Below, one piece after another: positions 39,777 through 50,191 of a DNA stretch of 64,000 nucleotides. Source of the DNA: Tectiglobus diatomicola (GTDB lineage Bacteria; Pseudomonadota; Alphaproteobacteria; Rhizobiales; Hyphomicrobiaceae); the NCBI GenBank assembly GCA_039583345.1, contig JAZDSJ010000002.1:62001-126000 (forward strand), in the 5' to 3' direction. Made by a program: the position numbers and the translations under genes. Position 1 is the stretch's first letter. The number at the start of each line of letters is the position of its first letter. The notes beneath the pieces are model-generated. The model saw nothing but the letters and a program-made list of their open reading frames with translations, had not been told where the DNA came from and made no database searches.

Positions 39777-41003
39777 ATGACTAAAATTATACATACAGCA
39801 GATCTCCATCTCGATTCTCCGCTAGTAACTCTAGCATTAAGTAGTGATAGTCTTCGCTCGGCAATCAAAATCGCTACACGAGCAGCACTCGATCGAATTG
39901 TAGATATTGCTATCGAGGAAGGTGTAGCTGCAGTTTTGATCTCTGGTGATCTGTACGACGGCAAGCAACGAAGTATGAAGACGGCGGCATATCTTCTATC
40001 GGCTTTCCAGAGATTAAATGTAGCAGGAATTAAAGTGTTCATTGTGCGTGGCAACCATGATTCTGAAAGTACTATTACCAGAGAGATTGCTAAACCAGAA
40101 AATGTACACATTTTTGACGGGCGTGCTAGCCATGTGTTACTCAATGAAAGCGTAGCTATCCATGGTATAAGTTTCCGCGATAAACACACCCAAGAAAACC
40201 TCTTAACAAAGTTTCGCCCAGTACCCGATGTTGTAAATATTGGTATGTTACATACGTCACTGAGCGGAACTGTAGGACACGATAATTACGCGCCTTGCTC
40301 AGTCGCGGATTTTATAGCATCAGGTTTCGACTATTGGGCACTCGGACATATTCATCGCCGCAAGATATATTGCGAAAATCCCCTTGTGGTAATGCCCGGC
40401 ATACCTCAGGGTCGGGATATGGGCGAGCATGGACCGAAATCTGTCACACTTATTCACATTAAGAAAAAAAAGCTCACCATCAGTGAAAGATTAACTTCAA
40501 CTCTTGAATTTCAGAATAAAAGTATTGACGTAGCGGATTGCAATAGCATTATTGAGGTATGCGATGCTATTATTGCACTTGTTCGAAGTATTGATAGCGA
40601 TACTGCAATAGTTTTGCGTTTGACTGTCATTGGGGTAACCGCCCTGTACTGGCACATTCATCGTGATATAGATCTTCTGCAGGCCGCAGCCAAGGAAGCA
40701 GCCGAGGAAAGCGGATCTGTTTGGATCGATCGGTTGGTAATAAAGACTCAAATGCCTTCGGAAAGGGTGGCAACTAACACTGCTACTTACGAAATCGCCG
40801 AACTAATTGCAGAAGCTGCTCAGACACCTAGTTTACCAGCAGAGGCAACAGAGATTTTATTCGAAGTACTATCTGATTTGCCGCCAGAAATAAGAGATCA
40901 CTGGGGGGGCGGAGAAACTGCCACAGCTGAAACAATCAAGCAACTTATCAATGAAGCCTCTGATTGGGCTATCGCGTTGATGCACGGCGCCAGGAACACA
41001 TAA
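39777..41003 (+). CDS. SbcD/YhaO-like DNA repair exonuclease (metallophosphoesterase)
   Basis: Calcineurin-like phosphoesterase related to SbcD/Mre11, the nuclease half of a DNA double-strand-break processing complex. Metal-binding motifs in order are HTADLHLDSPL at the N terminus, SGDLYDGK, VRGNHDSE and LGHIHRRK. Length from the chosen ATG is 408 residues. The frame opens 21 codons earlier, but MTKIIHTADLHLDSP matches the usual start of YhaO-type proteins. Its stop overlaps the next start as TAATG, so it is coupled to the SMC-like ATPase. A G7 tract encodes WGGGE near the C terminus. Confidence 0.92.
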   Translation: MTKIIHTADLHLDSPLVTLALSSDSLRSAIKIATRAALDRIVDIAIEEGVAAVLISGDLYDGKQRSMKTAAYLLSAFQRLNVAGIKVFIVRGNHDSESTITREIAKPENVHIFDGRASHVLLNESVAIHGISFRDKHTQENLLTKFRPVPDVVNIGMLHTSLSGTVGHDNYAPCSVADFIASGFDYWALGHIHRRKIYCENPLVVMPGIPQGRDMGEHGPKSVTLIHIKKKKLTISERLTSTLEFQNKSIDVADCNSIIEVCDAIIALVRSIDSDTAIVLRLTVIGVTALYWHIHRDIDLLQAAAKEAAEESGSVWIDRLVIKTQMPSERVATNTATYEIAELIAEAAQTPSLPAEATEILFEVLSDLPPEIRDHWGGGETATAETIKQLINEASDWAIALMHGARNT

Positions 41004-44000
41004 TGCGACTTGCACTACTCAAGCTAACGCGTTTTGGGCATTTCACCAATTTCACGCTCGAACTTCCTTGTACTAATAATACTGACTTTCATGTTATTCT
41101 TGGCACTAATGAGGCTGGAAAATCAACTATAGTAGAAGGTTGGCTCAATCTTCTATACGGCATCCATACGCGCACTAAATACGATTTTCTTCATAAGCGC
41201 GATACGCTACAGATCTCAGCACACATTGAGGACGGACCAAATGTCTACAAGCTGACTAGAGTAAAAAAATCATCAAATAGTCTTCTAGGACCAGACGGTT
41301 TTCCTCTTCCAGAGGCTATTCTTAAAAAACTTTTATGCGGTATCGACGAGCAAGCCTATCGCCATCTTTACTGCCTTGATGATTATACCCTTGAAAAAGG
41401 TGGTGAGGATATCCTTGCCAGCAAGGGCGATCTCGGCCAGCTTCTTTTTTCTGCAGCTTCAGGTCTCTCAGCCTTCAACGATATGATAGAGCAAGAGCGA
41501 ATAGCTAATCGCGCCTTACACATTCAACGCGGTCAGGGGCGGCGCAAAACTAAGCTTTATAAGTTAAATCAACAACTGCGTGATCTCAAAATGCAGATAA
41601 AAAAAACTAATCTAAGTATACCAGAGTATCGACAACTTCGTGAAGAAGTAATTCTTGCAAAAGCTGATGAGACTAAAACTAAAGAGATTCATAGAAAGCT
41701 GATCGTTCAAGAACGAGTACTCCGTTTAAAGCTCCAAGCACTACCAATTAAAATAGAGCGCGATACATTACATATGAGATTGTTAGGACTTGGGCCGCAA
41801 CCAAGACTTGCAAAAGATACCACATCTGAGTTAATCCGTTTAACAAAACAACGTGAAGTGCATTTAGCAACAGTCCGAACGAGACGCACAGATATCCAGA
41901 GATGGATGGCCGAACGCGACAAGCTCGAGATCGACTCCCGAGCAAGTGGTCTTTCGAGATCGCTAACGAAATTGACACCGCTTCGATCCCGTGCCTTAAA
42001 CGCAGCCGAAGATCTTGATCATCATTACAAAGAATTGGACTTAATTGACAATGAGATTTTACACATTTTAGCCAAGTCAGGTCTCGACATAACAAATTCG
42101 ACTGGCCAAAGCCTATGTAGCCCAGCTTCAGATCGTCTAGACCGTGCCTTGGAGAGACAAGCACGAGCGGGACAACACCTTGCGGATATAAAACAAGAGG
42201 TTGAGAGCATAAAAAAGAAGCTCACACAGATTCACAAAAATATGTCTTCATGGGATAACACAGAAATTGATCCTAATGCATTGAGAACCGCGATAAATAC
42301 TCTTGATGCAGAACTCATATCTGAAGCACTTTATAGAGCTCGAAAGAAGCATGAAGAGGCTACCTTAAGGGTAAAGCACGCGCTTGAGGCGTTAACTATT
42401 GGCGAGCGAGTTTTCGAGACACCAGGATCAGTTCCTTTAACTCCTAGCGGTGCTGAGCGCCTAGCATCCGATATAAACAGACTATCAGACGAGCTTGTTT
42501 TGCTTGAAAAACGTATTTTTGAAGATAGACAGAAGATATCATTGCTTTCTTCAGATATCGCTGTATTTGAAGCTAATTCTGCCATGCCAACTGACAAGGA
42601 AACCGCAGCGATAAGAGAAGAACGAGATAGACTTTGGTCCAAGCATCTCAAAATGCTCACAGCTGAAAGTGCTAACTCTTATCTTAAAGCACGTGAGAAG
42701 GATGACCAAGCGGGAATGCTCCGGCTGGCACAGGTAGCACAGCTGGCAGAATTGCGAATAATAAAGCGTAACTATTTACGTTTAGAATCCGAACACAGCA
42801 CCCGTATGCAACATTACACTAATGTAGCTGAGTCGTATAAGACTGCACAAGTACAATTGATTGACACCTTGAACTTTATCGGATTGCCAAGTGACCTTGA
42901 TGCAACCACATTAAGCAAATGGATTCATGCACAAATAGAAGCCAAAGTTTCATCTCAAAAATACAACAAGATATATTCTGAGCTCCAAGTTATCGAGAAG
43001 CGCGCCCAATTAGTAGCTGATCAGCTTGCACGGATACTCAGGACAGAGCCTACAGATCTCATAGAGTTACTAGCCATAATTCAGGAGAAGCTTACTGAAG
43101 CAACTGCACGAAAAGAATTTCATGCAGCTTCTTTGGAAAATCTTCGCGAGACAGAGCAGTTATTGAAAGATAAAGAGGTCGTTCTAAGAGAAGCTGAGGC
43201 AAACCTAGAAAATTCGCATACTGAGTTTGCCGATGCAGTCAGAACCTTCGGTTTTACGATATCCAAAAATGTTTATCCTGTAGATGTACTACCAGTGCTT
43301 CGCGCTATGCAGATCAAACTAGATAGACGCAAGACACTACAGAATCGTATAGATATAATAACAAAAAGCACATCCGACTTTAAAATTCAAATCACCGAGA
43401 TATCTAAGTCTTGGCCTGAATTGGCAGACAAGCCTGCGCTAGAAATAGCCAAAATTCTCGACAGCTTTGCTGTTCATCACAGACGAGAAAAAGAAAGGTA
43501 TATAGACCTAACTAAAGATCTCAACGAGGCGAAAGTCATGCTCTTACAAGCTGAGGTTAATTTAAAAACCATAGACAGTCGCTTACTGGAGATTGCGAAG
43601 GCTTGGGAATCAGCAAGCCAACCTAAAAACTTTGATGACATTATAGCTGCTATAGGCTCTGCCCAGACTGCGGAAAACCTTCGCCAGAACATAGAGACTT
43701 GTGAAAAAAGACTTGTTTCTATTCTGGACGCCCATACATTAGATGAGGCTGAGAGCCTACTATTAAACAAAACAGAAAAAGACCTTACTTCCTCCCTAAA
43801 GGTCATCACAAAAGAGTTAAAAAAAATGGCCGAGGCACGCGATGCCGCAATACGAAGGGTCAGCCTTGCAGAAAAAGCACTTTCAGAAGCTTCTAACGAC
43901 AATGACACCGCACGTCTTGATCAGGATCGCTGCCTTCTTTTAGAAGAGATACGGAACACAGCCGAAGTAGGCTTAAAAACGCGTCTCGGTCTGATCCTTG

Positions 44001-44446
44001 CTGAGCGTGCATTTGAGCGTTATAGAGATAAGCACCGGGGTACAATGCTAACTGCAACCGAGAGTGCTTTTATTGAGCTAACCGGAAACACGTATTCAGG
44101 TCTTTCTACACAAAGATACGGAAACCGTGAAACTCTAATCGTCCAGCGTTTGAGTGATGGGCGTAGCCTTCGTGCTGACGAAGATTCAATGTCAAAAGGT
44201 ACGCGCTTCCAACTCTACTTTGCACTTCGTTTAGCCGGTTACAGAAAAATGGCAAAAGCAGGTATGGTTCTGCCTTTCCTGTGTGATGATATTTTCGAAA
44301 CTTTCGATGAAAATAGAACAGCTGTTGCCTGTCGATTAATGAGTAGTATCGGAGAGGTTGGCCAGGCACTATATTTCACACACCATGCTCACGTTGCTGA
44401 AATTGCTAAACGAGAATGTCCAGGTGTCCAGATTTATCGGCTTTAA
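41003..44446 (+). CDS. YhaN/SbcC-like SMC-type ATPase
   Basis: A 1,147-residue ABC-type ATPase with very long coiled coils, partner of the upstream nuclease. Walker A GTNEAGKST is at residues 34-42 after MRLALLKLTRFGHFTNFTLE. The middle 850 or so residues are heptad-rich. The C-terminal half-domain carries a signature region near DSMSKGTRFQLYFALRLAG and Walker B in MVLPFLCDDIFETFDENR. The chosen ATG overlaps the nuclease stop, with AGGA about eight bases upstream; a TTG 13 codons earlier also opens the frame. The pair resembles YhaO-YhaN, a relative of Rad50-Mre11. The frame is intact over 3.4 kb. Confidence 0.92.
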   Translation: MRLALLKLTRFGHFTNFTLELPCTNNTDFHVILGTNEAGKSTIVEGWLNLLYGIHTRTKYDFLHKRDTLQISAHIEDGPNVYKLTRVKKSSNSLLGPDGFPLPEAILKKLLCGIDEQAYRHLYCLDDYTLEKGGEDILASKGDLGQLLFSAASGLSAFNDMIEQERIANRALHIQRGQGRRKTKLYKLNQQLRDLKMQIKKTNLSIPEYRQLREEVILAKADETKTKEIHRKLIVQERVLRLKLQALPIKIERDTLHMRLLGLGPQPRLAKDTTSELIRLTKQREVHLATVRTRRTDIQRWMAERDKLEIDSRASGLSRSLTKLTPLRSRALNAAEDLDHHYKELDLIDNEILHILAKSGLDITNSTGQSLCSPASDRLDRALERQARAGQHLADIKQEVESIKKKLTQIHKNMSSWDNTEIDPNALRTAINTLDAELISEALYRARKKHEEATLRVKHALEALTIGERVFETPGSVPLTPSGAERLASDINRLSDELVLLEKRIFEDRQKISLLSSDIAVFEANSAMPTDKETAAIREERDRLWSKHLKMLTAESANSYLKAREKDDQAGMLRLAQVAQLAELRIIKRNYLRLESEHSTRMQHYTNVAESYKTAQVQLIDTLNFIGLPSDLDATTLSKWIHAQIEAKVSSQKYNKIYSELQVIEKRAQLVADQLARILRTEPTDLIELLAIIQEKLTEATARKEFHAASLENLRETEQLLKDKEVVLREAEANLENSHTEFADAVRTFGFTISKNVYPVDVLPVLRAMQIKLDRRKTLQNRIDIITKSTSDFKIQITEISKSWPELADKPALEIAKILDSFAVHHRREKERYIDLTKDLNEAKVMLLQAEVNLKTIDSRLLEIAKAWESASQPKNFDDIIAAIGSAQTAENLRQNIETCEKRLVSILDAHTLDEAESLLLNKTEKDLTSSLKVITKELKKMAEARDAAIRRVSLAEKALSEASNDNDTARLDQDRCLLLEEIRNTAEVGLKTRLGLILAERAFERYRDKHRGTMLTATESAFIELTGNTYSGLSTQRYGNRETLIVQRLSDGRSLRADEDSMSKGTRFQLYFALRLAGYRKMAKAGMVLPFLCDDIFETFDENRTAVACRLMSSIGEVGQALYFTHHAHVAEIAKRECPGVQIYRL

Positions 44447-45361
44447 ACTGATTAATAACATAAAAAGTAAAATCAAACGTAACGAACTCTACATATCGTA
44501 TTAATCAATCAACATGATTATATAAGTCCTTTCTGTATCGCTGGTCCAGATGCAAATTTGTAAGCTTCTAAATCAATGGAACATAGATACCTTTCAATAT
44601 TATCAGACAACAATCTGATGCCGGCCTATCCGGCATACAGACCAGCCTATTCAGCTTACTTCGATATGAAAGTAGTGTTTACTAGCATTTTTACCATTAC
44701 AAGAACATCACAAAATATCTACCGCACATATGCCAATATGGTTATAAAATCCAAGAAAATATCAACTTACTAAATACTGTAATTTAAGATCTAAACAAGT
44801 ACGAAATTTACTACATTTAGTGGAGATGTAAAATCATTACATTTTTCAGACGAAGGACGTCATGAAGTAAGAATTATATGAAATTAGTGAAAATGAGCCG
44901 TTAAATCTTAATTAAAGTTAAACTTTAAACTCTTTTAAAAGCTATATTTTAAATATATGTCGTTATTTATATTTTAATATAAGTTAGATAACTATAAATT
45001 TTTTAAATAGAACAGATAATTAGTAACATGAGCCTAAAAAAATCCATGAGTAATAGAACTTATCTCTTTATTTATCATTAATAGTATTAAGTAGAAACAA
45101 TCTACTTCACAGTTCGATACACTTGGTCACATAACTTACGATTAAATTAGATTTCAGCCCAGAATAAACCTTGCTGTAACTATGGAGTTTTGGATTAGAT
45201 GATAATATTTTTTATTAACGTTTGAATTATTTTAGAATAAAAACTTATATCTTATCAAGAAGATACTAGATAGATTTTCACCGTGCTATTTGTAAATGAT
45301 AAGTAGTATATTATGCCATTGAGATTTGTGTAATAATCTTAGAAAAATTATTGGATAGACT
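44447..45361. other. Gap before trkH with an unlikely Tyr/Pro-rich frame
   Basis: About 0.9 kb, AT-rich. A 65-codon plus-strand frame at 44576-44773 includes the repeated PAYPAYRPAYSAY, but it has no ribosome site and no recognisable relatives; I do not call it a gene. Nothing else is visible. Confidence 0.6.
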
Positions 45362-46807
45362 GTGGTTCAAATCAGACCAATTATTATGACTCTGGGCCTT
45401 ATTCTGTGCACCATCGCAGCTACTATGATTTTACCTGCCATTGTTGATCTAGCAGACGGCCATCAAGCCTGGAGTGTTTTCTTTACATCGTCCATTATAA
45501 CATTTTTTGTAGGCGGACTCTTACTGCTTTCTGGATATAGTAACGAGCCAATGCAGCTCGGTATAAAGGAGGGATTTGTTCTGACGACCATAACTTGGGT
45601 TTGTGTCGCAGCCTTCGCCGCTATGCCTTTCGTCGGAATGGGACTTCCCTACACAGACGCTTTTTTTGAAGCAATGTCAGGTTTAACTACAACCGGTTCA
45701 ACAGTTCTTATCAAACTTGATGACTTACCACACGGTGTTCTTTTATGGCGCTCTCTACTACAAGGGCTAGGGGGACTTGGCATAGTTGTAACGGCCTTGA
45801 TAATGTTGCCATTCTTACGTGTAGGTGGTATGCAATTATTTCAAACAGAAAGTTCAGACCGATCTGAAAAAGTCTTACCGCGTGCTTTAGCACTCATTAC
45901 AGCAACCGCCGCAATATATGCAGTTTTGATGGTTTTATGTATTGCAGCTTATATGGCATTCGGTATGGATCCATTCGACGCTATTTGTCATGCTCTGACC
46001 ACAGTGTCTACTGCAGGCTTCTCAACACATGACAAAAGTTTTGGCTTCTTCGCCTCTCCTACTCTTGAATGGATTTGTATTTTATTCATGATTTTAGGTG
46101 CGTTGCCTTTTGTAACATTCATTCAAATGCTTCGTGGTGAACCATCAGCACTTTGGAAAGATACGCAAGTTCGCGGCTTTACATTTTTCTTGTTAATCAT
46201 GTGTACTTTAGTAGCATTTTGGCTTATGACCGCTCAAAATAAATCTTTCGAAGAAGCGATCCGTTTAGCTGCGTTCAATGTTACTTCTATCATTACTACA
46301 ACTGGTTTTTCATCTGACGATTATGCCGGGTGGGGTGCATTTGCTGTTGGATTGTTTTTCATTCTAATGTTTGTCGGTGGATGCTCTGGCTCGACTTCAG
46401 GAGGAATTAAGCTCTACAGGTTACAAGTAGCAGAAATGCTTTCGCGAAGTCATTTCCTTCACCTTATTAGTCCAAACAGGGTTATTACTATGACTTATAA
46501 TGGACGCCGTCTACCAGCGGATGTTCCGTTTTCAGTTGTAGCCTTTCTAGCAATTTATATGTCAACTGTTGGATTCTTCACAGTTTTACTGAGTGCGTTA
46601 GGACTTGATCTAATCACCTCACTTTCAGCATCTGCGAGCGCGCTTGGTAATGTTGGACCTGGCCTTGGTAACAATATCGGTCCATCAGGTAATTATTCAA
46701 ATTTACCAGCTACAGCTAAGTGGGTATTATCATTCGCAATGCTTTTAGGTCGACTTGAATTATTCACAGTTCTTGTGCTTTTAAGGCCGGAATTTTGGCG
46801 AAGTTAA
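45362..46807 (+). CDS. trkH: TrkH-family potassium uptake protein
   Basis: Membrane subunit of the Trk potassium uptake system, 481 residues. The four pore-loop segments of the family are visible as MSGLTTTGSTVL, TTVSTAGFSTHD, ITTTGFSSDDY and LGNVGPGLGNNIGPSG. FVGGCSGSTSGGIKLYRLQ is another strong family stretch. Uptake normally requires the cytosolic TrkA regulator, which is not in this window. The frame starts with GTG, and an in-frame ATG eight codons later is an alternative; neither has a strong ribosome site. Confidence 0.95.
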   Translation: MVQIRPIIMTLGLILCTIAATMILPAIVDLADGHQAWSVFFTSSIITFFVGGLLLLSGYSNEPMQLGIKEGFVLTTITWVCVAAFAAMPFVGMGLPYTDAFFEAMSGLTTTGSTVLIKLDDLPHGVLLWRSLLQGLGGLGIVVTALIMLPFLRVGGMQLFQTESSDRSEKVLPRALALITATAAIYAVLMVLCIAAYMAFGMDPFDAICHALTTVSTAGFSTHDKSFGFFASPTLEWICILFMILGALPFVTFIQMLRGEPSALWKDTQVRGFTFFLLIMCTLVAFWLMTAQNKSFEEAIRLAAFNVTSIITTTGFSSDDYAGWGAFAVGLFFILMFVGGCSGSTSGGIKLYRLQVAEMLSRSHFLHLISPNRVITMTYNGRRLPADVPFSVVAFLAIYMSTVGFFTVLLSALGLDLITSLSASASALGNVGPGLGNNIGPSGNYSNLPATAKWVLSFAMLLGRLELFTVLVLLRPEFWRS

Positions 46808-46963
46808 CTATTTTAAAACATTAAGTCTGCCTAATTTACATTTGATAACTATTTACAATCTATATATTTCGCAATAGATCACCATAATAGCAATCTATAA
46901 ACGCTATAGTAAGTTAAGGATTGTTCATTAAAGCGGAAAGGTTGTCTATAACATACTATACAT

Positions 46964-47485
46964 TTATTTAATCGATAAAGCGTAAACTTTAAGTTGCTTT
47001 ACGACCTGTACATATAGATCGTGTTTGAAAGGAACAACACTATCAGCTATTTGATAAATTGGCATCCATTTCCATGCAAGAAACTCTTTCTTATAATTTA
47101 AACCTTTTGGTGGATCAATATTGATTTCGCTTTCATTTCCAGTAAAGCGAACAGCAAACCAAATTTGTTTTTGTCCTTTGTATTTCCCACTCCAGATATT
47201 ATTCTGCAAATCTGACGGAAGATCATAATATAACCAATCCCTTGTTCTGCCAAGAATTTCAATTGATTTGATACCGGTTTCTTCGAAAAGTTCGCGTACA
47301 ACAGCAACCTCAAGGTTCTCGCCCGGATCTACACCTCCCTGTGGCATCTGCCACCAGTTTCCTGGACCTTCAACATTTTCGGGTATATCTACTCGTAAAC
47401 CCATCCATATATGACCTTTCTTGTTAATAATCATAGCACCAACACATGGACGATAATCTTCAAAATTTTTTTTAAATTCAGACAC
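46964..47485 (-). CDS. rppH: RNA pyrophosphohydrolase (Nudix)
   Basis: Removes pyrophosphate from the 5' end of mRNAs, priming decay. The Nudix box is complete in GGVDPGENLEVAVVREL with FEETGI following. YRPCVGAMIINKKGHIWMGLR and MPQGGVDPGE are RppH-specific stretches. The longest frame starts 35 codons upstream, but those residues have no family counterpart. I place the start at a GTG preceded eight bases upstream by GTGAGG, giving a 173-residue protein close to the family norm. It is convergent with trkH. Confidence 0.93.
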   Translation of the reverse strand: MSEFKKNFEDYRPCVGAMIINKKGHIWMGLRVDIPENVEGPGNWWQMPQGGVDPGENLEVAVVRELFEETGIKSIEILGRTRDWLYYDLPSDLQNNIWSGKYKGQKQIWFAVRFTGNESEINIDPPKGLNYKKEFLAWKWMPIYQIADSVVPFKHDLYVQVVKQLKVYALSIK

Positions 47486-47492
47486 GTGGTAT

Positions 47493-47499
47493 ACCTCAC
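47493..47499 (-). promoter_or_regulatory. Ribosome binding site deciding the rppH GTG start
   Basis: GTGAGGT on the minus strand lies about eight bases before the GTG at 47485. It agrees with protein-family length and places the start 105 bases inside the longest open frame. Confidence 0.6.
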
Positions 47500-48417
47500 T
47501 TGCGGATTGTTTGAAAACTATTCGAGGTTTTGCGTCTGAACACGACAGACTTAGGCGAAGTACAACCGCTGTATTCGATGTGCAATCCAAATATAACCAA
47601 ATAGTTAATCATATTACATAATTGACTATAAATAATACTGACGTAGGTTGTGAGGAATTGTCTATAATAGTTAATTTTATTATTACTTCATAATGTTCGT
47701 TCTGAGCTTTATGTAATATTACCATTTTGACACTTATGCTTTTTCTTAACAGTTCCCAAAAGAAAATCGACCATAATAACTATTACATAATAGTATTATT
47801 GTGTATTAACATCCTTTATTTATAAAGCGTGGAATTGATACACACTTACACTCTACAAGCTGTAGCGATAGTTATTTGCCAGCTGGCTAAAGCATAAAAA
47901 ATTAGTTTAATGGTTGTTAGCAATGATCGAAGATCTTTAGTCTTATTATAAAAGATTTTTTACTTTTTGCAAAATTTCACATCCTAATCATAGACTATAG
48001 TCTACAAATTAGAGATATTTTTAGCATTAGATAGTGATTTATGCAGCACAAGTTTAGTCTATTTATAACTTATCAGATACAAGCGTAAATAATTGAATTA
48101 AGTATGGATCTAACTTTAGATCTCAATCTTCTACTTCGGGCAAAATGCGTAAATGTTGAGAGATGTTCGATAATCATATATTGACAGCCGGTCGGGCGAA
48201 AGGAGTACCTATTTATCAAATATTGTAGATATTAATTATAATGTCATTTACAACTTATTATTACAGAAGAGTTGCTACAGAACTTTAACCTATAACTATA
48301 ATATAAATACGTATAATGAATAAGCAGAAATTTATATTTTTGAGAATGTTTAGTTTCCGTTAAAAATATAAACAAATAGATCAATTCATATATTATTAAT
48401 TTAATAGATATTACGCA
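47500..48417. other. Gap with a weak minus-strand coding trace
   Basis: About 0.9 kb. The patch 48123-48212 is richer in G+C; its minus-strand frame reads TPFARPAVNI, a TGA, then LSNISQHLRILPEVED to a stop. This could be a short gene relic or chance. The rest is empty, AT-rich DNA. Confidence 0.45.
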
Positions 48418-49416
48418 TTAAATATCACACCATTCGTATTTTGATATGTCTATATCGAATGCAACATTTATTATATACTGCGCAACACGTTTTTCATTAA
48501 AGAGTATCCTGTAGCATTGTTGACCTTTTTGGGCAATTTGTCGCCATTTATCTTCATGAAGAGCAGTTCGAATTTTTCTTACTAAATCGTTTGCGTCCGT
48601 AAAAAAAATCGCTTCCCCTTCGTTAATGAAGCGTTGGAATCCAGAACCTGCATAAAGGCATACACATCTACCAGTTCCGAACAATTGGGATATTCTATCT
48701 GACGAATAAAGATGAAGATCATTAATCATACTCCAGTTAAGTGCTATTTTTGAAGTCTTTAATATTTGGAAATAATTACTCCCAAATATTCTTGTTTTTC
48801 CGTATCCAAAAAAACCGCATTTTATGTCCGGCGCGATTGAAGCGATCTCCAATGGCAATTTCCATCGTGGTGACTGAATAACATCGCCTGCAAAATATAC
48901 GAAGTCGTAGGATAAATTAATATCGTCAAGAGGGTTTCCTTCCTCAATAGAAGAGTCAGTACAATTTGGAAGATAAAATATGTGCAAGCCTTCCCTTCGT
49001 AATCTTGCTAAATGTTCACCAGCACTTGTAATAAACGTTACATCAATGGACTTCTTAAGGTTTAACAGTCTCTGAAATCTTGCTTCTGTATACATTAAAT
49101 CATTATCTATATTTGCTATTTTGCAATTAGGAAGTTTCTTTTTAAGAGTGAAGAGCGTTTTGGGATTAATGATATGCGCTTGGAATAAGATCAGGTAATC
49201 AGGATGAATAGCATCTGCAACTTCAAGTAGTTTATTATTAGCAAGTCTTTTTCCTAAAAGACGAGGGCCTAGTGCGTTAGAGGCAATGTCACGATCTGAG
49301 ACATGAGTGACATCATGACCTAAACGAATAAGTCCATTTCGTATTTTTCTATCCATGGCATAAAAAAATCTTGCATACTTATTGTTTATTCCAGGTCCAA
49401 CAGTAATAATTTTCAT
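48418..49416 (-). CDS. CgeB-type glycosyltransferase
   Basis: A protein of about 332 residues resembling the CgeB/DUF3880 family of GT-B glycosyltransferases. MKIITVGPGINNKYARFFYAM at the start, HPDYLILFQAHIINPKTL, NIDNDLMY and a C-terminal glycosyltransferase segment with SQLFGTGRCVCLYAGSGF and ANDLVRKIRTAL fit the fold. The frame opens 18 codons earlier with a GTG, but the ATG chosen gives the typical Rossmann-like beginning. The acceptor is unknown; a role in surface polysaccharide would fit the Wzz-like gene elsewhere in the window. No other sugar gene is adjacent. Confidence 0.8.
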   Translation of the reverse strand: MKIITVGPGINNKYARFFYAMDRKIRNGLIRLGHDVTHVSDRDIASNALGPRLLGKRLANNKLLEVADAIHPDYLILFQAHIINPKTLFTLKKKLPNCKIANIDNDLMYTEARFQRLLNLKKSIDVTFITSAGEHLARLRREGLHIFYLPNCTDSSIEEGNPLDDINLSYDFVYFAGDVIQSPRWKLPLEIASIAPDIKCGFFGYGKTRIFGSNYFQILKTSKIALNWSMINDLHLYSSDRISQLFGTGRCVCLYAGSGFQRFINEGEAIFFTDANDLVRKIRTALHEDKWRQIAQKGQQCYRILFNEKRVAQYIINVAFDIDISKYEWCDI

Positions 49417-50191
49417 GCCAAGTAATATTCCTAATAGTTCTGCGTAATCAAACTCAACAAATTTTAGCACTTGAGTTTGATTTCTGAATTATGTTGGATA
49501 TTAGACGGGTGAGGCCTGATTTTCCAGTTTTTCTATGTATTGATAATGCATATGTTAGGCACATGTGTCTCATTACGACGACTGGATGATGTATTTTCTG
49601 ATTATTTAGGGATTAAGTTTTGGAATGGTAAGGTTTGGATCCCAAAGACAACTTAATAGCTCCTATAATTACTGCTAAGGCCAATTACATCATTTAGGTA
49701 GTTTTAATAAAATAGATGTTATTCTTAGTTTTGAAAACTCAATATTTCTTTGTTTACTAGTAATACTCTCAATAGGAATAACTGTGAGCATTTCAGATGG
49801 GTGAAATCTTTCGCCTATTACAGGCGTACAGAACTACTTTACCCATTATTTTCTATTATGAGTGCATTCTGTAACATTGTTGGGCCGGGCAAGCCGTTTG
49901 AGCATGAGCATAAAATCAGGCACGTTCGTAATGTTATAATCATTATTACTCAATATCTTAGCTCATATCGTAATAAAGCTCGTATCAATTATTTGATGTG
50001 TATTTGAAAGTGCTAAATCATCCACATTTATAATTTAAAAGGTATAATTATCATAGAACCTATCTATGTAAGATCTCAATATAATGTAATTATTGTGTAG
50101 GTTAAATTAAATTGAAAACTAAATATTTATTCGGACTTCCACATAAACTAGCATGAAACTATAACGTTTATTACCGCACCTATGTCGTATT
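49417..50191. other. Gap between DUF6476 and glycosyltransferase genes
   Basis: About 0.78 kb. A plus-strand frame at 49750-50007 and a 45-codon minus-strand stretch over the same area both look marginal. The locally higher G+C around 49880-49930 may be a faint relic, but no family can be named. Confidence 0.5.

Noticed and set aside
44576..44773. 65-codon plus-strand frame with PAYPAYRPAYSAY, which at first suggests a small repeat or precursor peptide
   Set aside because: No ribosome site, no recognition or core-peptide pattern of a known family, no modifying enzymes nearby, and it lies in an AT-rich gap.
49750..50007. 85-codon plus-strand frame and an opposing minus-strand stretch
   Set aside because: Non-ATG start without ribosome site, low-complexity end, and neither strand gives a recognisable protein.
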